Position numbers and translations under genes: made by a program. This document shows positions 1 through 5,424 of a stretch of DNA of 10,543 bases, one piece after another. The notes beneath the pieces were generated by a model, which ran no database searches, had not been told where the DNA came from, and worked only from the letters and a program-made list of their open reading frames with translations. Source of the stretch: Pedosphaera sp. (GTDB lineage Bacteria; Verrucomicrobiota; Verrucomicrobiia; Limisphaerales; Pedosphaeraceae); assembly GCA_028293465.1 (NCBI GenBank), contig JAQGOT010000344.1, forward strand, positions 1 through 10,543, in the 5' to 3' direction. Each line of letters starts with the position of its first letter. The stretch's first letter is position 1.

Positions 1-261
1 ATCCAGGAGGCGATCACCGTGGTGGGCAAGCATATGTTCGGGGAGGAGTTTGAGGTGGAGCGGCCGATCAGCGAACTGACGGAGGAGGAAAAGCAGGCCA
101 AGTGGAAGAAACAGGCCGAGGATGAGCAGAAGTACAAGGAAAAGATCTATGCCGAGCAGGCGGCGCGCAATGCGCTGGCCCTGGAGGAGCTGCGCCAGCG
201 CAAGGCGGCGGGCCTGCCGCCGCCACCCAACTTGAATGGGGAGTGGCCGCGGGGGCTGTGA
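1..261 (+). CDS. Hypothetical protein, C-terminal part (5' end probably outside window)
   Basis: The frame is open from the first base to a TGA at 259-261, giving 86 residues. I do not recognise the family. The visible part has a short mixed region (GKHMFGEEFEVERPISEL), then a strongly charged Glu/Lys/Gln-rich stretch that should form a long helix or coiled coil. It ends in a Pro-rich tail (GLPPPPNLNGEWPRGL). No membrane segment or catalytic motif is seen. An alternative is a complete 80-residue gene starting at GTG 19, since AGGAGG at 5-10 sits 8 nt upstream of it. However, most starts in this window lack such a site, and the open upstream frame reads plausibly as protein (IQEAIT), so I prefer a partial gene. 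No neighbour gives a functional clue. Confidence 0.55.
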   Translation: MQEAITVVGKHMFGEEFEVERPISELTEEEKQAKWKKQAEDEQKYKEKIYAEQAARNALALEELRQRKAAGLPPPPNLNGEWPRGL

Positions 262-265
262 AACA

Positions 266-286
266 GGTTGATGGTTGATGGTTGAG
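266..286. repeat. Heptamer tandem repeat GGTTGAT x3
   Basis: Three adjacent copies of GGTTGAT lie at 266-272, 273-279 and 280-286, the last ending in G instead of T. They start 5 bp after the stop codon of the first gene. They read as a small microsatellite with no evident regulatory role. Confidence 0.7.
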
Positions 287-368
287 ATTCCAATGCCCAG
301 GGTGCTGGCGCACGGCCACCTTGGGGGAAATGCGGAGTGCGGATTGGGGGACCTGGCGGCGTGGGCTT

Positions 369-411
369 AATGTCCAATGGCCAAGGCCCAAGCTCCAGAG
401 AATGTCCAATG
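369..411. repeat. 11-bp direct repeat AATGTCCAATG
   Basis: Two perfect copies of AATGTCCAATG occur at 369-379 and 401-411, 32 bp apart start to start. The sequence between them (GGCCAAGGCCC and following) is itself low in complexity. This is probably a remnant of intergenic duplication. Confidence 0.6.
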
Positions 412-558
412 TGTTAGCACACGGCCAGTGGGGGGCATTGCGGATTTTTGGCCACTGATGGCACGGATCACACAGTTGGTTCGAACCGTTTCTGGCGGAG
501 CGCGGGCTCGGCTCGTCCCGGGTGCGGGGGAAGCAGTTGACCAAGGCGGGCGAGGATT

Positions 559-1411
559 GGATTTGAAATTTCAGATTTGATAGCGGGAAAAGCAAGGGCG
601 GGTGTTGCGGGCTGGTGGGGTTTGTTGCAGGTGTGTTGCGATAATGTTAGGGGTCGGAGGCCGGTTTAGATCAATGTTTATGCGGGTTGTTACACTGTTA
701 CGGGTGTACCCCCTGAGGATATATATATGGGTGCTGGCGCGGGCAATTTGGGGACTGGGATAAAGCGGATGGGATTGATGGGAGCTATGGGACGTATGGG
801 GATGAACACGGAAGCGCCGCGCGCAACGGCAAGCCGGTTGGGCGGGCTGCTTGCGCCTGGTTCACGCGTATGGGAGGAAGCGGACTAAATCCAGGCAAAT
901 CCAGGCTGGTGATGGAATGATTTTCAGATTTTTAGATTTCAAGATTATCAGATTGCGGGATTCGGGAAGGGAGATCGTTTCTCTACAGCCCGCAGGCTCG
1001 GGGGCTGCCGCACGGGCGCTGGGTGGAATCAAGGCTAATCCAAGTTAATCCAGGTTCTTTGACAAGTTGCAAATCAGAATGGAGATCACGGATCCCGAAC
1101 CGCGAGGTGTTGGGGCAGGTCCCGCGTGCGGAAGCAGGTGTACGGAGGGGGAAGAGTTTGAGTCTCGTGACCTCGCCTCCTACAAGGGGCGCGGCGGGTC
1201 CAGGCTAATCCAAGTTAATCCAGGCTATCCGAGTGCGAATTTGGGAATGGCGAGTTCGAGGGGTTCGGATTTGTCCTCGAAATCTGGGTTTGCTGATGTT
1301 GCTGCGCCGGGGATCCCGCACGCGGGACACTCCGGGGGTTGGCGCGGTCGCGGTGAATCCAGGTAAATCCAAGCTAATCCAAGTTGGCCGGGGAAGGATT
1401 TGAAATTTCAG
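559..1411. repeat. Dispersed 16-bp AT-rich element GGATTTGAAATTTCAG
   Basis: The exact 16-mer GGATTTGAAATTTCAG occurs at 559-574 and 1396-1411. A diverged relative, rich in GATTT/TTTCAGATT words, lies at about 918-952. The core GAAATTTC is a perfect palindrome. The element is AT-rich inside GC-rich surroundings. Two copies, one just after an AATCCA cluster (copy 1396-1411) and the diverged one just after cluster 887-906, suggest it may travel with that repeat family. Confidence 0.5.
769..804. repeat. 9-bp satellite, ATGGGANNN x4
   Basis: Four consecutive 9-bp units start with ATGGGA or ATGGGG, at 769-777, 778-786, 787-795 and 796-804. Positions 7-9 vary between units. The period is a multiple of three, but neighbouring DNA shows no coding character, so this is most likely an intergenic minisatellite. 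Confidence 0.65.
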
Positions 1412-1544
1412 GTTTCAGATTATCCGGTGGGGAGGCAAGGTCAGTGGGGTTTGGGGTCGCCCTTGGGCACCGGGTGGTTTGAACTTGCTGCGGCTCATGG
1501 AGCCGCGCGCCGCGGGAGGCGGTGAATCGCGGTTAATCCAAGCT
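887..1544. repeat. Five clusters of a 10-bp repeat unit (AATCCARGYT)
   Basis: A 10-bp unit with consensus AATCCAGGCT / AATCCAAGTT is repeated in tandem two or three times in each of five clusters: 887-906 (2 units), 1027-1056 (3), 1197-1226 (3), 1356-1385 (3) and 1525-1544 (2, the first degenerate). Cluster starts are 140, 170, 159 and 169 bp apart, and four of the five are preceded by a GC-rich run such as GCGGCGGG or GGCGGTG. The clusters share orientation. A 10-bp period is one helical turn and does not preserve a reading frame, so a protein-coding origin is unlikely. Function is unknown: possible readings are a protein-binding array or a passive dispersed repeat. Confidence 0.75.
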
Positions 1545-1550
1545 GAGGTT

Positions 1551-1835
1551 ATGGCAGGCATTCAGGCAGTCGTGAGCGTGGGGCCGAGCACCAACGGGGT
1601 GAGCTTCATTGGCTACCGAATCAATGCACTCAACATGGAGGGATACACAAACCAGGTATTGCAAGTGGCTTTTGCCGGAACGAACGGGCAGACGGGGATC
1701 GTCGAATCCTCGACCAACCTGGTCAACTGGGCGCCGGTCGCGACCAACGTGGTGTGGGCGAACAGGCTATTTCAATATTTCATCACCAACAGTCCCGGCC
1801 AGCCGATGCGGTTTCTCCGCACGCGGTTGCCGTAA
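1551..1835 (+). pseudogene. Orphan C-terminal fragment of a large secreted/surface protein
   Basis: From ATG 1551 the frame gives 94 residues ending ...SPGQPMRFLRTRLP, stop at 1833-1835. The segment IVESSTNLVNWAPVATN followed by a short FQYF strand and PMRF-R--LP is the pattern seen at the very C-terminus of large Verrucomicrobial secreted proteins. There it forms a final small beta-rich repeat after long LamG, Ig-like or beta-propeller regions. Here nothing precedes it: there is no signal peptide and no longer open frame, and the start lies directly behind an AATCCA repeat unit (1535-1544). A longer reading from TTG 1479 would translate through the repeat and adds no protein-like sequence. 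I therefore call it a remnant, though expression of a small protein cannot be excluded. Confidence 0.5.
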
Positions 1836-1986
1836 CCGACTGGCGGACTTGATTTATGCGACACCGAGGACAGAATATATTTTGGAGGGTGATGGCGGAA
1901 TTGGCGGGTGGGTTGACTCGAGCCATGGTGGAAGGGGGCCGATTGATTTTAGCGGCTGGTTCGCGTCGCGGTCCGCCTGCTTCTAC

Positions 1987-1999
1987 TGAGTTGCACTCA
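1987..1999. promoter_or_regulatory. Small inverted repeat upstream of the acetyltransferase gene
   Basis: TGAGT-TGC-ACTCA is a perfect 5-bp inverted repeat with a 3-nt centre, ending 23 bp before ATG 2023. A weak promoter candidate overlaps it: TTGCAC (1991-1996), 17-bp spacer, TACAAC (2014-2019). It could be an operator or chance. Confidence 0.25.
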
Positions 2000-2022
2000 A
2001 CGTCGGACTGGATTACAACAGA

Positions 2023-2787
2023 ATGGCCGTGAAAGAAAACGAAGAATCCAACAGCGCGATGCGCAAGTACCACGAGCAGATGCTCAAGCTCGTTGCCAAA
2101 GGGTTTTACAACGAGCTGATCAATTACGGCGTGGAGAAGGCCGACGTGCTGAGCGTGGCCGGCCATCTGCTCGACAACGTCATGGTGAAGGGACCCACCA
2201 ACAAGCTGGTGGACTATTATAACCGGTTGTTCACGATCAAGGACGTGCAAAACGATTGGGCCACAACCAAAAGTCTCACGTTGCAGCAAGTGACCATCGC
2301 CCCGATGGATCCGAGCCTGATTCCTCGAATCGCAACCTGGCTCCGGACGCCAGCGATCCGGGAAAGTTTTTATCCCAGGTTTCCTGATTCCGAAGCGGAG
2401 TTAGGCCGCTATTTTCTGGCCCCGACGAGGGAATACTGCTCGATCTTTTACCAACAGCAGTTCGCGGGGATCATCGGGGCGGAGAATATCGACACGGAGT
2501 CGGCCCGGCTCGAGATGAGGAAGCTCGTCGGCGACCCCGGGATGCACGGGAAAGGGATCGGCAAGCGGGCGACGTTCCTGTTTCTTTACCACGTATTCAT
2601 GGTGCGGAAGTTCAAGAAAGTTTACCTGCACTCGCTGGACATCAACATTCGCAATCTGAACCTGAACGGGAAATTTGGATTTGAACTGGAGGGAGTGTTT
2701 CTGGAAGAGGCGAGGATTCAGGATCGCTGGCGGGATGTGATTCGCATGGCCCTGGCAGCCCCGGTGTGGCTGGAATTATTTTCATGA
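2023..2787 (+). CDS. GNAT-family N-acetyltransferase with an unassigned N-terminal domain
   Basis: The protein has 254 residues. The C-terminal half (about 85-245) is a RimJ/RimL-like GNAT domain. It has the acetyl-CoA pyrophosphate loop GDPGMHGKGIGKRA at 170-182, the late motif N-IRNLNLNGKFGFELEG at about 208-224 where family members carry 'N.-A...Y-K-GF', and the closing RWRDVIRMAL. By family it should transfer an acetyl group from acetyl-CoA to an amine, in the cytoplasm; the substrate cannot be read from the sequence. Residues 1-80 are a separate, probably helical region (KYHEQMLKLVAKGFYNELIN...) that I do not recognise. ATG 2023 is chosen as the first in-frame start; no Shine-Dalgarno site is visible, and Met13 (2059) is an alternative. 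It ends 37 bp before the convergent EVE gene and appears monocistronic. Confidence 0.85.
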   Translation: MAVKENEESNSAMRKYHEQMLKLVAKGFYNELINYGVEKADVLSVAGHLLDNVMVKGPTNKLVDYYNRLFTIKDVQNDWATTKSLTLQQVTIAPMDPSLIPRIATWLRTPAIRESFYPRFPDSEAELGRYFLAPTREYCSIFYQQQFAGIIGAENIDTESARLEMRKLVGDPGMHGKGIGKRATFLFLYHVFMVRKFKKVYLHSLDINIRNLNLNGKFGFELEGVFLEEARIQDRWRDVIRMALAAPVWLELFS

Positions 2788-2824
2788 AGCCAAGGCCGGA
2801 TCAATCTTACACCGCGATGCCGGT

Positions 2825-3241
2825 TCACTCAGTTTCCGCCAACGCCAGCAACCGATTGAACTGCGCTTCAGTCAATGAGGTGACCGACAGCCTTGACTGG
2901 CGGATTAGCGGGAGGTCCTTGAGGAGGTCATCCCCCTTGATGGCTGCAAGCGAAACCGGGCGGGCCAAGGCCTTGACCGGCGACAAGTCCACGACCGACC
3001 AATCCCCCTCTTTGGCGGTGGAGTCGGGATACGATTCCTTGGCGACGCGGGCCAAACCGACAACCTGTTTCTCGCTCACGCTATGATAAAAGAGAACCGG
3101 ATCGCCTTTCTTCATCGCCCGCAGATTATTGCGGGCTTGAAAGTTGCGGACGCCGGTCCAGACGGCTTTGCCATCCTTGACGAAGGTGGCCCAAGAGTAA
3201 GCCTCGGGTTCCTGTTTCACGAGCCAGTAGTTTTTAGCCAT
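2825..3241 (-). CDS. EVE-domain protein (thymocyte nuclear protein 1 family)
   Basis: The 138-residue protein is a single EVE domain of normal length. It opens with NYWLVKQEPEAYSW (4-17), contains the family signature WTGVRNFQARNNLRAMKKGD (28-47) followed by VLFYHS, and continues with VVGLARV and the WSVVDLSPV strand. EVE domains are PUA-like folds reported to bind modified bases in nucleic acids; in bacteria they are linked to restriction of modified DNA and to RNA modification, and the exact ligand here is unknown. The frame is open much further upstream (to 3748), but that extension runs antisense through yggS and is not family-like, so ATG 3241 is the start. It is divergent from yggS (112 bp apart) and convergent with the acetyltransferase. 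Its leader holds a hairpin next to the start codon. Confidence 0.92.
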   Translation of the reverse strand: MAKNYWLVKQEPEAYSWATFVKDGKAVWTGVRNFQARNNLRAMKKGDPVLFYHSVSEKQVVGLARVAKESYPDSTAKEGDWSVVDLSPVKALARPVSLAAIKGDDLLKDLPLIRQSRLSVTSLTEAQFNRLLALAETE

Positions 3242-3283
3242 AAACAAAAGTGCCTTTGCCGTCAGGAAACTAAGCGAAGGCAC
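3242..3283 (-). promoter_or_regulatory. Hairpin plus T-tract abutting the EVE start codon
   Basis: On the minus strand, GTGCCTT (3283-3277) pairs perfectly with AAGGCAC (3256-3250), with two more G-C pairs inside after a C/A mismatch. The 3' arm is followed immediately by TTTTGTTT (3249-3242) and then the ATG at 3241. The shape is that of an intrinsic terminator. The only Shine-Dalgarno-like stretch, AAAGG (3257-3253), lies within the 3' arm. No minus-strand gene lies upstream to be terminated, so a leader attenuator or a translation-blocking hairpin is the more natural reading. Confidence 0.4.
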
Positions 3284-3353
3284 GGGATACCGGCAAGCAA
3301 TCAAACTGAAAATCACGATTTCAGCCCAGCCCAGGCTGTGGCTTACTTTGGTC

Positions 3354-4070
3354 ATGGATTTAGCAACGAACTTGAATAATTTGAGGCAGCGCATCAGCGC
3401 GGCTTGCGAACGGGCGGGACGCGACCCGGAAACGGTGACGCTGCAGGCCGTGAGCAAAGGGCAACCCCCGGAGGTCGTCCGGGCGGCCGCGGATCTGGGC
3501 CTGACGTTGTTCGGGGAAAACCGGGTGCAGGAGGCGAGAGTGAAGATTGAGCAATCGCCCGGCCGGCTGCACTGGCATATGATCGGACATTTGCAGTCCA
3601 ACAAATGCCGGGAGGCGGTGCAATTGTTTGAGATGATCCAGAGTGTGGACAGCCTGGCGTTGGCTGAGGAGATTGCGAAGTGGGCGGACAAGCAGGCCAA
3701 GACGATGCCGATTTTACTGGAGGTGAACGTGGCGGGTGAAGCGAGCAAGTTCGGTTACTCGCCGGCGAAGCTGCTCGCGGAGTTAAGCCAGATTAATGCG
3801 CTGAGAAAAATTGAAATTCACGGCTTGATGACCGTCGCGCCATGGTCACTCGAACCCGAGAAGGTGCGGCATATTTTCCGAGAGTTGCGCGAACTGAAGG
3901 AACAGGGCGAACAAATTCTGGGCGCTCCCCTGCCCCATTTGAGCATGGGGATGAGCGGGGATTTCGAAGTGGCGATTGAAGAGGGCGCCACGCTGGTCCG
4001 GTTGGGGACGGCCTTGTTTGGCCAACGAGCCCGGGCCAAGCGGCAAACCAGCGAGGTGGGCGAGATCTAA
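3354..4070 (+). CDS. yggS: PLP homeostasis protein YggS/PLPBP
   Basis: The 238 residues match the YggS/YlmE/PLPBP family over the full length. This is a single TIM-barrel protein that binds pyridoxal 5'-phosphate without known enzymatic activity and balances vitamin B6 and amino-acid pools in the cytoplasm. Visible landmarks are the PLP lysine in AVSK (K35), FGENRVQEA (53-61), HMIGHLQSNK (75-84), LLEVNVAGEASKFG (121-134), HGLMTVAP (156-163) and the phosphate-binding C-terminal block SMGMSGDFEVAIEEG (197-211) with VRLGTALFG (215-223). ATG 3354 gives the family-typical N-terminus (about 35 residues before the lysine). An in-frame TTG at 3348 would add only two residues. No Shine-Dalgarno is present; CTTACT (3342-3347) stands 6 nt before the ATG. 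The next gene follows on the same strand after 63 bp with its own promoter-like signals. Confidence 0.95.
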   Translation: MDLATNLNNLRQRISAACERAGRDPETVTLQAVSKGQPPEVVRAAADLGLTLFGENRVQEARVKIEQSPGRLHWHMIGHLQSNKCREAVQLFEMIQSVDSLALAEEIAKWADKQAKTMPILLEVNVAGEASKFGYSPAKLLAELSQINALRKIEIHGLMTVAPWSLEPEKVRHIFRELRELKEQGEQILGAPLPHLSMGMSGDFEVAIEEGATLVRLGTALFGQRARAKRQTSEVGEI

Positions 4071-4094
4071 CAGGGCACAAACACCCACACATTT

Positions 4095-4129
4095 TTAGTT
4101 TAAATTTTGGCCCTTTACTCGTAAACTAA
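4095..4129 (+). promoter_or_regulatory. Dyad symmetry and promoter-like hexamers before the 4134 gene
   Basis: TTAGTTTA (4095-4102) and TAAACTAA (4122-4129) are a perfect 8-bp inverted repeat with a 19-bp AT-rich spacer. The right arm contains TAAACT (4122-4127), a 4/6 match to a -10 box, 6 nt before the GTG. TTTAAA (4099-4104), 17 bp upstream of it, is a possible -35 and overlaps the left arm. A regulator binding the dyad would cover the promoter. The match quality is modest. Confidence 0.35.
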
Positions 4130-4133
4130 CGTT

Positions 4134-4436
4134 GTGACAGTAGAGACTTTCAAGCGCGAAATGGAAGAGGCGATCAAGGCTTACGACATGTTCATTGTTT
4201 GCATTGATAAGACACCGGATAAGTTTGAAGAATCGTTGGTTTCACTGATGAATAAGGCCATCAAGGCGTATGAGACACGCGGCCCGAATCTGCGGCACGG
4301 CATCGCGCTGGACCGGCAAGTGACGATCATTCTGAGCCAGACGGAGGAAGAACGACCGCTATGCGGCATTTATTTCAATCTACATTCGCCCTACCAAAAG
4401 CAAGCGGCGGCCAAAGCGACCAGTGCGTCGAAGTGA
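4134..4436 (+). CDS. Small conserved-looking protein of unknown function
   Basis: The 100-residue product starts at GTG 4134 and ends at TGA 4434-4436. I do not recognise a family. The first 50 residues are amphipathic and charged (KREMEEAIKAYDMFIVCIDKTPDKFEESLVSLMNKAIKAYE), probably two helices. The second half contains an alternating hydrophobic stretch (RQVTIILSQTEEERPLCGIYFNLHSPY) that could be a beta-hairpin. A basic Ala/Lys/Ser tail closes the protein. There is no signal peptide or membrane segment, so it should be cytoplasmic. Codon pattern and composition look genuinely coding, and no other frame here competes. It lies 63 bp behind yggS on the same strand but has its own promoter-like region, so co-regulation with yggS is possible but not shown. 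No Shine-Dalgarno is visible. Confidence 0.75.
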   Translation: MTVETFKREMEEAIKAYDMFIVCIDKTPDKFEESLVSLMNKAIKAYETRGPNLRHGIALDRQVTIILSQTEEERPLCGIYFNLHSPYQKQAAAKATSASK

Positions 4437-4483
4437 GGCTGGCTGGGAGTGCGCGGAGTCCCGGAGGTGAACGGCGGGCTGAA

Positions 4484-4864
4484 TTAATCACCCCGAATTT
4501 CGTCGCCGACTTGAACCTCGCCGTTGACGACATCCGCAACGGTATTGTCATCCTGTCGCAGGTCGGTGACCTTGACCTCGCCGACCTTCAACCCGTGCCG
4601 ATAGACATTCAAGCGTTGTTGAGGTGCCGGCATGGTGCCGACGGGAAAGTTAAGCACAACAAAGCGGGCGTTCTCGTGAACCCGCACGACCTTGCCGACC
4701 AGCGTGGTTTCGGGGGTAACGATAAACTTTCCGTCTTCGGCAGGTCGGTTGGTCATCCCGGTGCCAATCAAAGAGCCAGTCTGTCCCGGCATGCGCGTGC
4801 TCCCCGGGCGGGTGCACCCAGCCAAACCTAACGCCGCGAGAAGCAAGCAAGTCAGCATTCGCAT
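4484..4864 (-). CDS. Putative lipoprotein with small beta-rich C-terminal domain
   Basis: The 126-residue product begins with a lipoprotein signal peptide, MRMLTCLLLAALGLAGC; the lipobox is LAGC with Cys17 as the predicted lipidated residue. A Gly/Thr/Pro-rich linker (18-50) follows. A compact domain at about 55-126 (LVGKVVRVHENARFVVLNF, PQQRLNVYRHGLKVGEVKV, then VQVGDEI) is predicted all-beta and resembles the small barrel found at the C-terminus of FlgT-like and other envelope proteins. That resemblance is tentative. It should be anchored in a membrane facing the periplasm; the function is unknown. ATG 4864 is used; a second Met at codon 3 is possible. A promoter with TTGACC and TTTACT boxes lies directly upstream, separating it from the cupin gene 154 bp away on the same strand. 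Confidence 0.8.
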   Translation of the reverse strand: MRMLTCLLLAALGLAGCTRPGSTRMPGQTGSLIGTGMTNRPAEDGKFIVTPETTLVGKVVRVHENARFVVLNFPVGTMPAPQQRLNVYRHGLKVGEVKVTDLRQDDNTVADVVNGEVQVGDEIRGD

Positions 4865-4870
4865 AACAGC

Positions 4871-4899
4871 AGTAAAATGTCCCGCCCGCCGATGGTCAA
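4871..4899 (-). promoter_or_regulatory. Sigma70-like promoter of the lipoprotein gene, predicted leaderless
   Basis: On the minus strand TTGACC (4899-4894, 5/6 to consensus) is followed by a 17-bp spacer and TTTACT (4876-4871, 4/6). Six nucleotides (GCTGTT) separate the -10 from ATG 4864, so initiation at the usual distance would fall on or next to the A of the start codon. No ribosome-binding site is present in those six bases. Confidence 0.5.
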
Positions 4900-5018
4900 C
4901 TCACAAAATGAATATGCCTCCCAGGACGACACACTCTCCTGATTCTGCAAGCCGCGGAATAGCAACACCGCATTTGACCCTGCCGACACAGCCTGCGGAC
5001 CACAAAGCTTTTTTCGCA

Positions 5019-5384
5019 CTACGTTTCCGTGATAATGGTGTCGTTATCTTCATAGGCCGGGGCGCAGCAACAAAGCAGCGTCAGCGTATCCGGACCGGTG
5101 TTCCACAATTTATGACTTTGCCCCGCCGGGATTGCAATGGCGTCGCCGACTCCGACGGCCCGCATCTCTGTCCCGACGCGGATGCGTCCCACGCCGGCAG
5201 TGATGTAGTAAATCTCTTCGGTCCGTGGATGGTAATGTTCCTGGGTGCTGCCGCCGACCGGCACGCGGGCCTCCGCCAGGCTCTGGTTGCGGATCACCGA
5301 GTTGCGGTAAGCGAGCAATTCACGAATTTGCGACCCGTCCTTCGTAATGAAGGCCGGCATCTGGTTTAGATTTCGAATGTCCAT
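5019..5384 (-). CDS. Single-domain cupin protein
   Basis: The 121-residue protein is one small cupin barrel. Both cupin motifs are intact: motif 1, G-STQEHYHPRTEEIYYITAG (45-64), supplies metal ligands His50, His52 and Glu56 or Glu57; motif 2, GDAIAIPAGQSHKLWN (80-95), supplies His91. A divalent metal is therefore expected, while the ligand or reaction (isomerase, dioxygenase or binding protein) cannot be told. Three adjacent cysteines (105-107) sit on the last strand. ATG 5384 is chosen because the N-terminal extension available upstream (to 5450) is not cupin-like and would overlap the preceding gene. It lies 40 bp behind the EamA permease on the same strand with no obvious promoter between, so the two are probably one operon. 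Confidence 0.88.
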   Translation of the reverse strand: MDIRNLNQMPAFITKDGSQIRELLAYRNSVIRNQSLAEARVPVGGSTQEHYHPRTEEIYYITAGVGRIRVGTEMRAVGVGDAIAIPAGQSHKLWNTGPDTLTLLCCCAPAYEDNDTIITET

Positions 5385-5424
5385 AATGAAGCTGCTTTCG
5401 CTAATTGGGGTTGATCGGCAAAGC

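Larger units (their letters stand above)
262..1550. other. 1.3 kb gene-poor region of degenerate short repeats
   Basis: No reading frame here looks like protein: all are short, and most are compositionally biased or run through repeats. The stretch holds a heptamer repeat (266-286), an 11-bp direct repeat (369-379 and 401-411), a pair of degenerate similar segments around 300-336 and 410-444 (both contain CACGGCCA then GGGGG and TGCGGA), and an (AT)5 run at 719-728. It also holds a 9-bp satellite (769-804), a 16-bp AT-rich direct repeat (559-574, 1396-1411) and five AATCCA-type clusters (887-1544). A tight inverted repeat, TCCCGC-AC-GCGGGA, lies at 1314-1327. The picture is long-decayed intergenic DNA in which repeats spread. 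No promoter or terminator could be assigned. Confidence 0.6.

Noticed and set aside
479..488. GGTTCGAACC, resembling a tRNA T-arm
   Set aside because: The flanks do not form the 5-bp T stem, and no acceptor, D or anticodon arms are found nearby. It is only a 10-bp palindrome.
68..595. 175-codon minus-strand open frame
   Set aside because: It is antisense to the first gene and continues into repeat-rich intergenic DNA; the Pro/Ser/Arg/Trp-rich translation is a GC-bias artefact.
1067..1366. Plus-strand ORFs (also 1023-1208 and 851-1048) that read RLIQVNPG-like peptides
   Set aside because: The shared peptides come from the 10-bp DNA repeat. The period is not a multiple of three, the frame is broken in the 1356-1385 cluster, and the rest has no protein-like composition.
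887..1544. CRISPR array
   Set aside because: The repeat units are 10 bp and in direct tandem, the spacing is 140-170 bp, and no cas genes are present.
3242..3748. Upstream extension of the EVE reading frame on the minus strand (to 3748)
   Set aside because: It runs antisense through the start of yggS, has no EVE similarity, and the family N-terminus NYWLVKQEP begins right after ATG 3241.
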